Assembly (NCBI GenBank): GCA_900762355.1
Contig: CAAFGE010000006.1
Location: forward strand, 18,477 to 82,476
Direction of reading: 5' to 3'
Length of the DNA: 64,000 bases
Origin: an uncultured Collinsella sp.
GTDB lineage: Bacteria > Actinomycetota > Coriobacteriia > Coriobacteriales > Coriobacteriaceae
Shown: positions 8,023-16,057 of the stretch, in pieces
Layout: every line of letters begins with the position of its first letter
Numbering within the stretch: the stretch's first letter is position 1
The notes under the pieces: model-generated
What the model was told of the DNA's origin: nothing
Databases searched by the model: none
What the model saw: only the letters and a program-made list of their open reading frames with translations
Made by a program: the position numbers and the translations under genes

Positions 8023-10614
8023 CTATCCGAGCACGCGTACGGGCCCCAAGAGGCCGCTGGGATCGGAGGGCTCGGTCATGCCGAACATGTCGGGGACGGC
8101 GTGGTCGAGGGTGTTGATGATATCGATCGTAAGCGCGTGCTCGCCGGCTAAAAGTGCGGCGGCCTCAAAGCGGTAAGGCGGACAGATGCGGGTGCCGAGG
8201 GATTTGCCGTCGAGGGTGACGGTTGCGGTCTCAAAGACCTCGCCAAGGTCGATGACGGTGCGGGTGGCCGCTTCGCCCAGGACAAAGGAGGCCCGGTAGC
8301 GGAATGTGCCGGCCTTGCCGGGGAACTCGGCCGAGGAAAGGTCGTGCAGGTCTGCAAGCTCAACAGACTCGCCAAAGGCATCGGTGCCAGGGGCAGAGAA
8401 GGCAACCGCCCAGGGCCCGTCGACGCATGTGGCTTCGTTTTCGGCGGTTGCCACAGCAACGGAACCTGTAGCCCCAAGGACCACGATGCAGCTCTCGTAG
8501 GGAGCCAGCTCGAGCGTGCCGTCAAAGGCGGCGGGCTCGGTGCCGTTGAGCAGGTCGAGGCGCGCGCCTGCAACGGGTGTGCCGTCGGCAAGCGCAATCT
8601 GAGTGGAGATACCCTGCTTGGGATGCTCGTTGACGAGCATCAGATAGCTCTCGCCCGCCCGCTCGTAGCGCAGTGCGCGCAGCCAGGACTGGGGCTCGGC
8701 GCAAACCACGGTCTGCATGCCGGTATTGGCAAGTGTGTCTGCGAGCTCGGTGGTCGCCAGGAGCTTGATGTCGGCGACCGCGGCTGCATCCAGGGAGGCA
8801 AAGCCCTCGCGGCCTGCAGTGTCACCGTCGTAGCGCTTGTTCGGCAACTCATCCAGCGCGTACACGGCAACACCTGCGGCTGCGGCACGCGCGGCAAAGT
8901 CGAGCACGGCTCCGCCGACAAACTCGGCTCCGGGCATCACCAGGCAGCGGTATGCCTGGCCGTTCACGCTAAAGCCGCTACCGTCTGCGGCAATTTCAAC
9001 GGCATAGCGCCCTGCGTCCTCAAATGCCTCTGCCGGCACGATGTCAAAGTCGACCTGCGCGCGCAAAAGCTCGGAGGCGGCATGCTGCATAAAGTTCGCC
9101 TCGCCTGCCCACTCGGCGTCCGCATGGTAGAGAAGCGCCACCGGGGTCGTTGCGCGCCCGCCGCTCAGCAGGCTCGCCGTACGGTTCATGTAGCTCATGA
9201 GCTGCCCAAAGTGTGCAAACTGGGGGTTTTGGCCATGCGCATAGAAATGCGGCGGGCAGTCCCAGTCGGGGAAGGCGGCCATGCTAAAGGCATGCGGCAC
9301 AAACCAATTGACGCCGCGCACCAAAAAATGATCGGCGATCCACTTCATCTCGCGTAGGCCTTCGTGCCATCCAAATGCGCCAAAGACCTCGGCCATGCAG
9401 CGCCCCTGCTTTTTGGGGTCGAGGTGTGCTGCCGAGGAGCCCAGCTTGGGCAGCACGTAGTTATAGAACTCGAGGTCCCACACGCCGCGTCCGTAGCTGT
9501 GAAGGCCGCGGTCCATGCCGGGTACCAGCTGGTTGATCACGATGTCGACGCCCGCCATGTCCTGACCGCCCACGGCGCGGAAGTAGTGCCCGGCGCCCAC
9601 GCCCAGGCGCGCGTGGCAGTCCTTGTCCTCGATAACGTGGCCGATGTACTGCACGCCGCGCGCGCGGCACCAGTCTCCGAGCTGGTCGCAGAAGCACTCC
9701 TTATAGAGGGTGCTCGCGATGTCCATATAGACGTGGCGTACGTGCGCGCCGGCCGGCTCGCGGTCCCACAGGTGCGGGAGCTCGGCCAGGTAGCGCTCGC
9801 CCAGTGCCGCGCGTAGGCGACGCTCAAGCTCGGCCGACCAGGGTAGGGGCGCGGTGGCCTTGCCGATGAGCGTGTCCGAGATGCCATCGGGGCCCGTGGT
9901 GCCCTTCTCGTTGGCAAATCCGGGCTCATCGGAGAAAAAGCCCAGGATCGTCTTGCCAAACTCATCGCCCAGATGCTCAAAATGCGGCTCGTAGACAGCA
10001 TCGATGAGCTGCGCCACCGAGGCGCGGTCGACCATATTGATGTAGTCCTCGTTGTAGGAGGTCTTGCCGCTCGTGAACATCACGCATGCCTGCGTGAGGC
10101 CCGCAGGTGCATCGAAGACCAGGCGGCTGGGGTTGCCGTCTGCATCGTCGATTACTCGGTAAGCGACGTCGACGGGGCTGCCGCCCTGCATAAATGTCAC
10201 GCCGTAGAAGCGCTCTGTTTTGTCGAGCATGTTGGCGAGCGCGATGCTCGCGGCGGACGTGGGACCCACGATGTCGAACGTGCGGTGCGTGAGCACGATC
10301 TTGCGGAGCTCGGGCACGGCCTCCTTGACGGCGCCGTTGGCAAAGCCCGTGGGGAAGTGCGCGTCGTCCAAGATCCAGAGCTTAAGGCCCAGCTGCTTGC
10401 ACTCGTCAATGACAAAGCGCAAGTCGCGCCACCAGCCCTCGCCGCAAAAATCGGGGTGTGGGCGGCTTTCGAGGCAGACCTCGTGGATGTCGGCGCCGGC
10501 GATCTTTTCCAGATACTCGGCAATGGTCTTATGGCTCTCGCCCTTCATCCACAAAAACGGAAGCACGTGGTTGTCGTATGTGCCCTCGAGCACCTGCTGA
10601 TAGTACGCGGTCAT
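8023..10614 (-). CDS. Large glycoside-hydrolase-like protein
   Basis: An 863-residue protein without a signal peptide, hence probably cytoplasmic. The N-terminal half (LPFLWMKGESHKTIAEYLEK, then GWWRDLRFVIDECKQLGLKLWI) looks like the TIM-barrel start of GH106/GH2-type enzymes. The C-terminal about 130 residues form a jelly-roll sugar-binding module (TFRYRASFVLGE, DLGEVFETATVTLDG, GPVRVLG) typical of GH2-like enzymes. The start at 10614 is chosen because AAGGAGG precedes it; longer frames run into the divergent promoter. It is transcribed away from an AraC gene, its likely regulator. An activity on rhamnosides or similar sugars is a guess, and catalytic residues could not be assigned. Confidence 0.75.
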   Translation of the reverse strand: MTAYYQQVLEGTYDNHVLPFLWMKGESHKTIAEYLEKIAGADIHEVCLESRPHPDFCGEGWWRDLRFVIDECKQLGLKLWILDDAHFPTGFANGAVKEAVPELRKIVLTHRTFDIVGPTSAASIALANMLDKTERFYGVTFMQGGSPVDVAYRVIDDADGNPSRLVFDAPAGLTQACVMFTSGKTSYNEDYINMVDRASVAQLIDAVYEPHFEHLGDEFGKTILGFFSDEPGFANEKGTTGPDGISDTLIGKATAPLPWSAELERRLRAALGERYLAELPHLWDREPAGAHVRHVYMDIASTLYKECFCDQLGDWCRARGVQYIGHVIEDKDCHARLGVGAGHYFRAVGGQDMAGVDIVINQLVPGMDRGLHSYGRGVWDLEFYNYVLPKLGSSAAHLDPKKQGRCMAEVFGAFGWHEGLREMKWIADHFLVRGVNWFVPHAFSMAAFPDWDCPPHFYAHGQNPQFAHFGQLMSYMNRTASLLSGGRATTPVALLYHADAEWAGEANFMQHAASELLRAQVDFDIVPAEAFEDAGRYAVEIAADGSGFSVNGQAYRCLVMPGAEFVGGAVLDFAARAAAAGVAVYALDELPNKRYDGDTAGREGFASLDAAAVADIKLLATTELADTLANTGMQTVVCAEPQSWLRALRYERAGESYLMLVNEHPKQGISTQIALADGTPVAGARLDLLNGTEPAAFDGTLELAPYESCIVVLGATGSVAVATAENEATCVDGPWAVAFSAPGTDAFGESVELADLHDLSSAEFPGKAGTFRYRASFVLGEAATRTVIDLGEVFETATVTLDGKSLGTRICPPYRFEAAALLAGEHALTIDIINTLDHAVPDMFGMTEPSDPSGLLGPVRVLG

Positions 10615-10653
10615 GGATCCTCCTTGGCTCGATCGGTCTGCTGCATAGCACAG

Positions 10654-10682
10654 ATTATGGACGCGTCGGCGCGTTCTGCTAA
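10654..10682 (-). promoter_or_regulatory. Promoter of the glycoside-hydrolase-like gene
   Basis: On the minus strand TTAGCA (10677-10682) is separated by 17 bases from CATAAT (10654-10659), about 40 bases upstream of the start. The spacer holds the palindrome GACGCGTC, a possible site for the divergent AraC regulator. Confidence 0.55.
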
Positions 10683-10728
10683 TATCTGAATCACGACGAA
10701 CTATGACCAAATCAACGATTGGCAAGCC

Positions 10729-11721
10729 ATGGAGATCGACGAGCTCGAGCGTAGGCTCAGCGAACTGAGCACCAGTGAGATCGCTTATAAAGACGGCATG
10801 GCATTTGATTGGTCGATTATGACCGAGCATGTCGAAATCGACGGATGCCCAGTGCGCAAGATTGGGCAGCCAGGGTTTGCCTATGCCCAGCCCGGCATGC
10901 CGCGTGGCCTGACGATAAGAAAAAACTCGCGCTTTAATGCAGTTCCCGAGCACGTGCATGATTACGTGGAGCTGAGCTATGTGTATCGCGGACGCTGCCC
11001 GCAGACGGTGGCGGGGGAGAGGCTCGAGCTGGGCCGCAACGAGGTGCTTTTGCTCGACGCCCTCTGCCCGCATGCCGTGGCGGCGCTTGGTGAGGACGAC
11101 ATCATGCTAAGCATGACCGTTTCACGCTCTTTTTTGCGCCGGAGTCTCGAGTCGAGCCTCTCGCGCGAGAGCGCGGTCTCGCGGTTTTTGTTCAACGCGC
11201 TCAACAGCGAGACGGACCATCGGGGCCATGTCCGTTTTCATTGCGGCGAGAGCCGTCGGATTCGGCGCTACATGCAGGAGATGCTCTGCGAGCTGTACGA
11301 CCCGAGCCCCAACGGTCCCGAGATCGTCTTGCGTCTGTTTCAGCTGTTTTTGGCCGAGCTCATGGATTGCTACGAGCGCGAGCTGGTGCGCGGCGCGGCG
11401 GACGGCACGGCGGGGCCCACTGCCCTGGTGACGGGAATGCTTGGCTATATCGATCGCGAATTCGCTGCATGCTCCCTCGAGGGGATGGCGGCGGAGTTTG
11501 GCTTGAGCCCTAATTATGCGACGGCGCTCCTTAAGCGGCATGTGGGCAAGACCTTTAGGCAGCTTGTGCAGGAGCGACGCCTGGTACGTGCGGCCGAGCT
11601 TCTGCGCGGCGGCGCCACGGCCGGGGCGGCTGCGCATGCGGTGGGCTATGAAAACATGAGCTTCTTCTACCGTAAGTTTCACGACAAGTATGGCTGCACC
11701 CCCGCGGCATACCGCCGGTAA
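10729..11721 (+). CDS. AraC-family transcriptional regulator
   Basis: A 330-residue protein with an N-terminal cupin-like sensing domain (HVHDYVELSYVYRG near residue 69) and a C-terminal double helix-turn-helix. The latter is about 230-330, with LEGMAAEFGLSPNYATALLKRH and the signature VGYENMSFFYRKFHDKYGCTPAAYRR. Proteins of this type bind a sugar and activate an adjacent gene. It is divergent from the glycoside-hydrolase-like gene, with 114 bases between them that hold a good minus-strand promoter, and it precedes the GH1 gene. Control of either neighbour is likely but not shown. Confidence 0.9.
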   Translation: MEIDELERRLSELSTSEIAYKDGMAFDWSIMTEHVEIDGCPVRKIGQPGFAYAQPGMPRGLTIRKNSRFNAVPEHVHDYVELSYVYRGRCPQTVAGERLELGRNEVLLLDALCPHAVAALGEDDIMLSMTVSRSFLRRSLESSLSRESAVSRFLFNALNSETDHRGHVRFHCGESRRIRRYMQEMLCELYDPSPNGPEIVLRLFQLFLAELMDCYERELVRGAADGTAGPTALVTGMLGYIDREFAACSLEGMAAEFGLSPNYATALLKRHVGKTFRQLVQERRLVRAAELLRGGATAGAAAHAVGYENMSFFYRKFHDKYGCTPAAYRR

Positions 11722-11888
11722 GCGCGGGGCGGATCGTCTTCGCTCCTTCGGTGTCAAAAAGTTTCAGCTGCAGCGCTGTTGCAGCGCGCGTCTGCGAAAA
11801 GAAGTGTCGGGTTTGGCACCCCTGCCCCTGCCTGTCGCGTGCGTGGGCGATACTCGGCCTATCGACCCGCAATGCAAAGGAGATGCTC

Positions 11889-13337
11889 ATGGCAAACATC
11901 AAGTTCCCCGAGGGTTTCTATTGGGGCGGCGCCACGGCCGCCAATCAGTTTGAGGGCGCTTGGAACGTTGACGGCCGCGGTCCGTCGGTCGACGACCACT
12001 TCTTGGGTGGCAGCTACAAGGAGCCGCGCCAGATTACGATCGACATCGACCCTAATCGCTTCTACCCCAACCATGACGGTATCGACTTTTACCATCACTA
12101 CGAGGAGGACATCGCGCTGTTCGCCGAGATGGGCTTTACCATGTTCCGCATGTCCATCTCTTGGAGCCGCATCTTCCCCAACGGTGACGACGCCGAGCCC
12201 AACGAGGCCGGCCTCGCCTTCTACGACCGCGTCTTCGACTGCCTGCGCGCTCACAATATCGAGCCGCTCGTGACCCTGTCGCACTACGAGATGCCCTATC
12301 ACCTGGTCGAGAAATACAACGGCTGGGCGAGCCGCGAGCTCATCGGCTTCTTTGAGAAGTACTGCCAGACCGTCTTCGACCGCTATCAGGACAAGGTCAA
12401 GTTCTGGCTCACCTTCAACGAGATCAACTGCGGCACTCAGGACATGGGCAACCTCTTTGAGACCAGCATGATTCAGGGCTTTGAGGGCCCGGCTTCGGCG
12501 GTCCATGCTACGCCGCAGGCTCGTATGCAGGCGCTGCATCACCAGTTTGTCGCCAGCGGCCGCGTCGTGCGCTATGCCCACGAGCATTACCCGCAGTTTA
12601 AGATGGGCAACATGGACTGCTTCATCCTCTCCTATGCCGCCACGTGCGATCCGGCCGACGTGTTCGCCGCGCAGCAGGAGATGAATACCATGAACTGGTA
12701 CTGCTCCGACGTGCAGGTGCGCGGCAAGTACCCGTTCTATGCCAAGCGCTTCTGGGCCGAGAACGATGTCGAGCTCGTGATGGAGGACGGCGACCTGCAG
12801 GATATCGCCGACGGCAAGGTCGATTTCTACACCTTTAGCTACTACATGTCCGGCACTGTGGGCACCCACAAGGATCACGAGATGACCGAGGGCAACATGA
12901 CCTTTGGCGGCAAGAATCCCTATCTGGAGTCCACCGACTGGGGCTGGCAGATCGATCCGCTGGGTCTGCGCATCGCCCTCAACGAGATTTACGCCCGCTA
13001 CGAGATTCCGCTGATGGTGGTCGAGAATGGCATGGGCGCCTACGATGAGGTCGAGGAGGACGGCTCCATCCACGACCCGTATCGTATCGCCTACTTGCAG
13101 AGCCACGTCAAGGCCATGGGCGAGGCCATTGCCGACGGCGTCGACCTGATCGCCTACACCTGGTGGGGTCCCATCGACCTGGTTTCCGCCGGCACCGGCG
13201 AGATGCGCAAGCGCTACGGCTTTATCCACGTCGATAAGTACGACGACGGCACCGGTACCTACGAGCGACGCCGCAAGGACAGCTTCTACGCCTACCAGAA
13301 GATCATCAAGTCCAACGGTGCCGAGGGCCTGGATTAA
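11889..13337 (+). CDS. GH1 6-phospho-beta-glucosidase
   Basis: A 482-residue family 1 glycosidase that cleaves phosphorylated beta-glucosides brought in by a PTS. The acid/base Glu lies in TFNEIN (about 174-179) and the nucleophile Glu in VVENG (about 377-381). The C-terminal SAGTGEMRKRYGFIHVD carries the Ser, Lys and Tyr positions that bind the 6-phosphate in this subgroup, which favours 6-phospho-beta-glucosidase over plain beta-glucosidase. The start at 11889 follows AAAGGAG; a longer upstream frame lacks family similarity. A glucose-type EIIA gene follows 140 bases downstream with its own promoter. Confidence 0.92.
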   Translation: MANIKFPEGFYWGGATAANQFEGAWNVDGRGPSVDDHFLGGSYKEPRQITIDIDPNRFYPNHDGIDFYHHYEEDIALFAEMGFTMFRMSISWSRIFPNGDDAEPNEAGLAFYDRVFDCLRAHNIEPLVTLSHYEMPYHLVEKYNGWASRELIGFFEKYCQTVFDRYQDKVKFWLTFNEINCGTQDMGNLFETSMIQGFEGPASAVHATPQARMQALHHQFVASGRVVRYAHEHYPQFKMGNMDCFILSYAATCDPADVFAAQQEMNTMNWYCSDVQVRGKYPFYAKRFWAENDVELVMEDGDLQDIADGKVDFYTFSYYMSGTVGTHKDHEMTEGNMTFGGKNPYLESTDWGWQIDPLGLRIALNEIYARYEIPLMVVENGMGAYDEVEEDGSIHDPYRIAYLQSHVKAMGEAIADGVDLIAYTWWGPIDLVSAGTGEMRKRYGFIHVDKYDDGTGTYERRRKDSFYAYQKIIKSNGAEGLD

Positions 13338-13399
13338 TCGACAATATGAGTGCCACCGGGGAAAAGCGTTGGGATGGGCTCGCGATTCGAGTCCCCACC

Positions 13400-13428
13400 T
13401 TAGCATTTGAACCATTTGGCACTATAAT
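13400..13428 (+). promoter_or_regulatory. Promoter of the EIIA gene
   Basis: TTAGCA (13400-13405), a 17-base spacer and a consensus TATAAT (13423-13428) lie 50 bases before the EIIA start. Confidence 0.65.
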
Positions 13429-13477
13429 CACCATAGGCATGCGCACAACGTTGCGCTTAATCAAGAGGAGAAAACGT

Positions 13478-14014
13478 ATGGGTCTGTTTGACATGTTCAA
13501 GAAGAAGGCTGAGCCCGCGACTGCCGCTGCTCCGTCCTCCATCTCTGCTTCTGCCGGCGCCGACGTGCTGTGCTCGCCCGTCAAGGGCAAGGTCATCAAG
13601 ATGGCCGACGTGCCCGATCCCGTCTTTGGTGGCGAGGTTCTGGGCAAGGGCTGCGCCGTGTGGCCCGAGGACGATCTGGTCTACGCTCCCTGCGACGGCA
13701 AGGTGACCGTCACCATGGGCCATGCCGTGGGTCTGCAGTCCGATAGCGGCATCGAGGTTCTGGTGCATGTTGGCGTCGATACCGTCAACATGAACGGCGA
13801 TGGCTTCGAGGGCTTCGTCAAGGCCGACGACGTCGTAAAGGCTGGCCAGCCCATGCTCAAGATCGACCGCGCCAAGATCGCCGCTGCCGGCTACAAGGAC
13901 TGCGTCGTCGTTGCTGTGTCCAACACCGCCGAGTTTGCCGATGTCGAACTCGCCGTCGAGGCCGACTCCGCTGTCGCCGCCGGTGACGCCATCGTTAAGG
14001 TCGTCCGCAAGTAA
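13478..14014 (+). CDS. crr: PTS glucose-type EIIA component
   Basis: A soluble 178-residue phosphocarrier that passes phosphate from HPr to a sugar-specific EIIB. The EIIA-Glc fold is seen in VLCSPVKGKVIKMADVPDPVFGGEVLGKGCAVWPE. The second motif, GIEVLVHVGVDTVNMNGDGFEGFV, holds the phosphorylated His at about residue 92. The N-terminal 25 residues are a Lys/Ala-rich tail possibly used for membrane contact. The start at 13478 follows AGAGGAG. Its position after a 6-phospho-beta-glucosidase suggests service to a beta-glucoside PTS encoded elsewhere. A strong terminator follows. Confidence 0.92.
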   Translation: MGLFDMFKKKAEPATAAAPSSISASAGADVLCSPVKGKVIKMADVPDPVFGGEVLGKGCAVWPEDDLVYAPCDGKVTVTMGHAVGLQSDSGIEVLVHVGVDTVNMNGDGFEGFVKADDVVKAGQPMLKIDRAKIAAAGYKDCVVVAVSNTAEFADVELAVEADSAVAAGDAIVKVVRK

Positions 14015-14037
14015 ACTGCGGCATCCAAAGGATGTGC

Positions 14038-14068
14038 AAAGGTGGTCGGGTTTTCCGGCCACCTTTTT
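14038..14068 (+). terminator. Rho-independent terminator after EIIA gene
   Basis: The hairpin AAAGGTGGTCGG / CCGGCCACCTTT, with one G-T-type mismatch, is followed by a T run 24 bases after the stop codon. Confidence 0.85.
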
Positions 14069-14250
14069 TATTGCACCGCGGGGAAGCGTTTTATTGCACG
14101 TTGGGCGGGCTTGCAAACCGTTCGGACGCTAAAACGAACCGACCGCGCCTTCGCGTTGCCGAGGGTGTTCATAAGCGGATAGTATGGGCTTACTTATTAC
14201 AACGTGCGCCGCGTCTGGGAAGCGCAGTGCCGCTCATTGGGAGGAACAAC

Positions 14251-14808
14251 ATGAAAAAGAAGCTGCTGCTTGCGCCCCTCATGGCCGTCTTGGTTGCATG
14301 CGTGGTCGTGCTTTCCGGTTGTGGAGGCCCTTCGATCGAGGAACTCATCACCGAGGATCTTACGACTCAGTTTGACGAGGTCAAGAACGGTGGCGACGAG
14401 TTCCTTTCTGGTCTGGAGGAGGCTTCGGGCGACGAGTTCGAGCAGTTGGGTATCGATCCCAAGGAGTATGCCAAGACCTATCTCGAAGGCTTTGACTACG
14501 AGATCGGCGACGTGACGGTCGACGAGGACAAGGGTGTCGCGACCGCCGAGGTCTCCATCACCTGCAAGTCCATGAACAAGATCGTCGAGGACTTCTCCAC
14601 CCAGTATCAGGAGAAGGTCGCCGCGCTTGATACGGTTCCCTCCGATGACGAGCTGTATAAGATGGCCGGTCAGGTTATGGTCGATGTGACCAAGGCCACC
14701 GAGCCCAGGAAGACCACGGTTATCTTCAAGTACACCTGCAACGACGACGGCGAGTGGTCTGCCGACGACTCCGTCAACTCCGAGATGATGGATGCAATGC
14801 TGAGCTAG
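14251..14808 (+). CDS. Lipoprotein of unknown function
   Basis: A 185-residue protein with a Lys-rich N-terminus, a hydrophobic segment and the lipobox LSGC at about residues 20-23. The start at 14251 follows GGGAGG. The mature part is acidic and helix-rich (EELITEDLTTQFDEVKN), followed by a beta segment (VTVDEDKGVATAEVSITCKS), as in small NTF2-like or DUF4878-like extracellular domains. It stands alone and ends three bases before a family A structured element, which may terminate it. Function unknown. Confidence 0.85.
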   Translation: MKKKLLLAPLMAVLVACVVVLSGCGGPSIEELITEDLTTQFDEVKNGGDEFLSGLEEASGDEFEQLGIDPKEYAKTYLEGFDYEIGDVTVDEDKGVATAEVSITCKSMNKIVEDFSTQYQEKVAALDTVPSDDELYKMAGQVMVDVTKATEPRKTTVIFKYTCNDDGEWSADDSVNSEMMDAMLS

Positions 14809-14811
14809 TTT

Positions 14812-14983
14812 GTTGCGGCGTTTTACCAAACGCCGCAACTGCTCGACGCTGCGCGGGCACCAGAGCGACAACTTGTCATTCAAAGAGGACGGCATGACCA
14901 GAAGGTCTATGCCGTCCTCTTTTCATGCCAATTTGTTCGCTCTGGTGCCCGCTCGCCGTCCGTCCTCTACCTGCGGCGTTGCC
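14812..14983 (+). repeat. Family A multi-stem structured element, copy 2
   Basis: H1 is GTTGCGGCGTTT / AAACGCCGCAAC (14812-14839). The linker CTCGACGCTGCGC is followed by a perfect 14-bp outer stem (14855-14868 with 14937-14950). Inside lie GACAACTTGTC (14867-14877), the conserved TTCAA, and a long hairpin GAGGACGGCAT-GACC-AGAA-GGTC-T-ATGCCGTCCTC (14885-14919) followed by a T run. The tail GTCCGTCCTCTACCTGCGGC is shared with copy 3. Confidence 0.8.
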
Positions 14984-14986
14984 ATG

Positions 14987-15050
14987 GTAGTCATTGGGGC
15001 GGCACTTGGGGACGTTCCTTTTCTGCCGGCAGTTGGGGACACTCCTTGCG
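14987..15050 (+). repeat. Family G interspersed repeat, copy 1
   Basis: GTAGTCATTGGGG, then CACTTGGGGACGTTCCTT and GGGGACACTCCTTG. The same modules recur at 34911-35015, again directly after a family A element, and in inverse orientation at 50460-50495. Confidence 0.7.
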
Positions 15051-15095
15051 CCAGCGTTGCATCGAATGCTCGGGAAAATACGAGCCGGTATTTGG

Positions 15096-15243
15096 CCGAA
15101 TAGCGGGTCGCGGTTTCCGGATGGGGTGGGTTGTGGAAAGTGCGACCCGGAATATTGCTCTGAAACGGGATGCCGTTTCCCCGACAAGGCTCAACCGGAA
15201 AGCGCATCCCATTCTGGGGCGGCAAAACGGGATGCGCTTTCCG
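15096..15243. repeat. Family C palindrome cluster, copy 1
   Basis: Two inverted repeats lie side by side. The first pairs CGGGTCGCGGTTTCCG (15104-15119) with an imperfect partner ending at 15149. The second pairs CGGAAAGCGCATCCC (15196-15210) perfectly with 15229-15243. The same arm sequences recur at 30051-30164. Together with the preceding elements this fills the 475-base gap before the HAD gene; no gene is seen in it. Confidence 0.75.
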
Positions 15244-15283
15244 CGCGACAGAATCTATGCAGCCGTGTTGAGCGACAGCCCCG

Positions 15284-15952
15284 CTACTCGCCCAGAATCA
15301 GCGCCGCGAGCTCATCCTGGGTGTCCACCACGTAGTCGGCGCCGGCGGCTTCTAGCTCTGCGCGGCCACGGAAGCCCCAAGCGACGCCGGCGCTCTTGAG
15401 GCCGGCGTTGTGACCGGTCAGGATATCGACATTGGAATCGCCCACATAGAGTGTGGTTGCCGGGTCGGCGCCTAGCTCTTTCATCACATGCAGCGTAACA
15501 GGCGCCTCGGGCTTGGGAGGAAACGCGTCGACGCGGCCCTGCACCAGCGCAAAGCGCTCGGAACCAAAGTATTTTTCGATAAGCGGAGCGGCCGAAACAT
15601 GGTCCTTGTTGGTGAGCACGGCAAGCTGCACGCCCGCGGTGCGCAGGCGGTCGAGCATCTCGATCGTGCCGGCGTACGGTGCGGTGTGGTCCTCCTTGTG
15701 CTCGCCGTAGTAAGCCCTAAACTCGGCAAGCGTCTGCTCAAACATACGGCCGTCGCCCGCATACTCGGCAGGCATAAAGCGCTCGACCAGCTTGAGCATG
15801 CCGTTTCCCACCTTGTAGCGGTACTCGTCTACGGCAAACGTGGGCCAGCCGTGCGTCTCGCAGGTATGGTTGCCGGCGGCCGCCAGGTCCTCGAGCGTGT
15901 TGAGGATGGTGCCATCCAGATCAAAGATCACATGGGAAAAAGCTGCTGCCAT
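15284..15952 (-). CDS. HAD-family phosphatase, phosphoglycolate phosphatase-like
   Basis: A 222-residue HAD hydrolase. Motif I FDLDGTILNT is near residues 9-18, a helical cap domain follows, motif II is VLTNK, motif III is the Lys in PPKPEAPV, and motif IV is YVGDSNVDILTG. This pattern is that of Gph/PGPase-like enzymes that dephosphorylate small phosphometabolites; the substrate cannot be fixed from sequence. The start at 15952 follows GGCAGGAG; a longer frame adds 21 residues without similarity. It lies downstream of hypE, about 105 bases away on the same strand, but need not belong to that group. Confidence 0.88.
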   Translation of the reverse strand: MAAAFSHVIFDLDGTILNTLEDLAAAGNHTCETHGWPTFAVDEYRYKVGNGMLKLVERFMPAEYAGDGRMFEQTLAEFRAYYGEHKEDHTAPYAGTIEMLDRLRTAGVQLAVLTNKDHVSAAPLIEKYFGSERFALVQGRVDAFPPKPEAPVTLHVMKELGADPATTLYVGDSNVDILTGHNAGLKSAGVAWGFRGRAELEAAGADYVVDTQDELAALILGE

Positions 15953-16057
15953 GGGTGCTCCTGCCGCTTGAGTTGTAAAACGCACCCCATGATACTTGGC
16001 ATGCGTGCCGGGCATGTTTGGAATCTGAATATCTTTAATAGCCCTGAGCCTTTGTCG

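Noticed and set aside
13375..13400. tRNA-like T arm (GATTCGAGTCCCC) after the GH1 gene
   Set aside because: No acceptor, D or anticodon stem can be built upstream, where the sequence is the end of a coding region.
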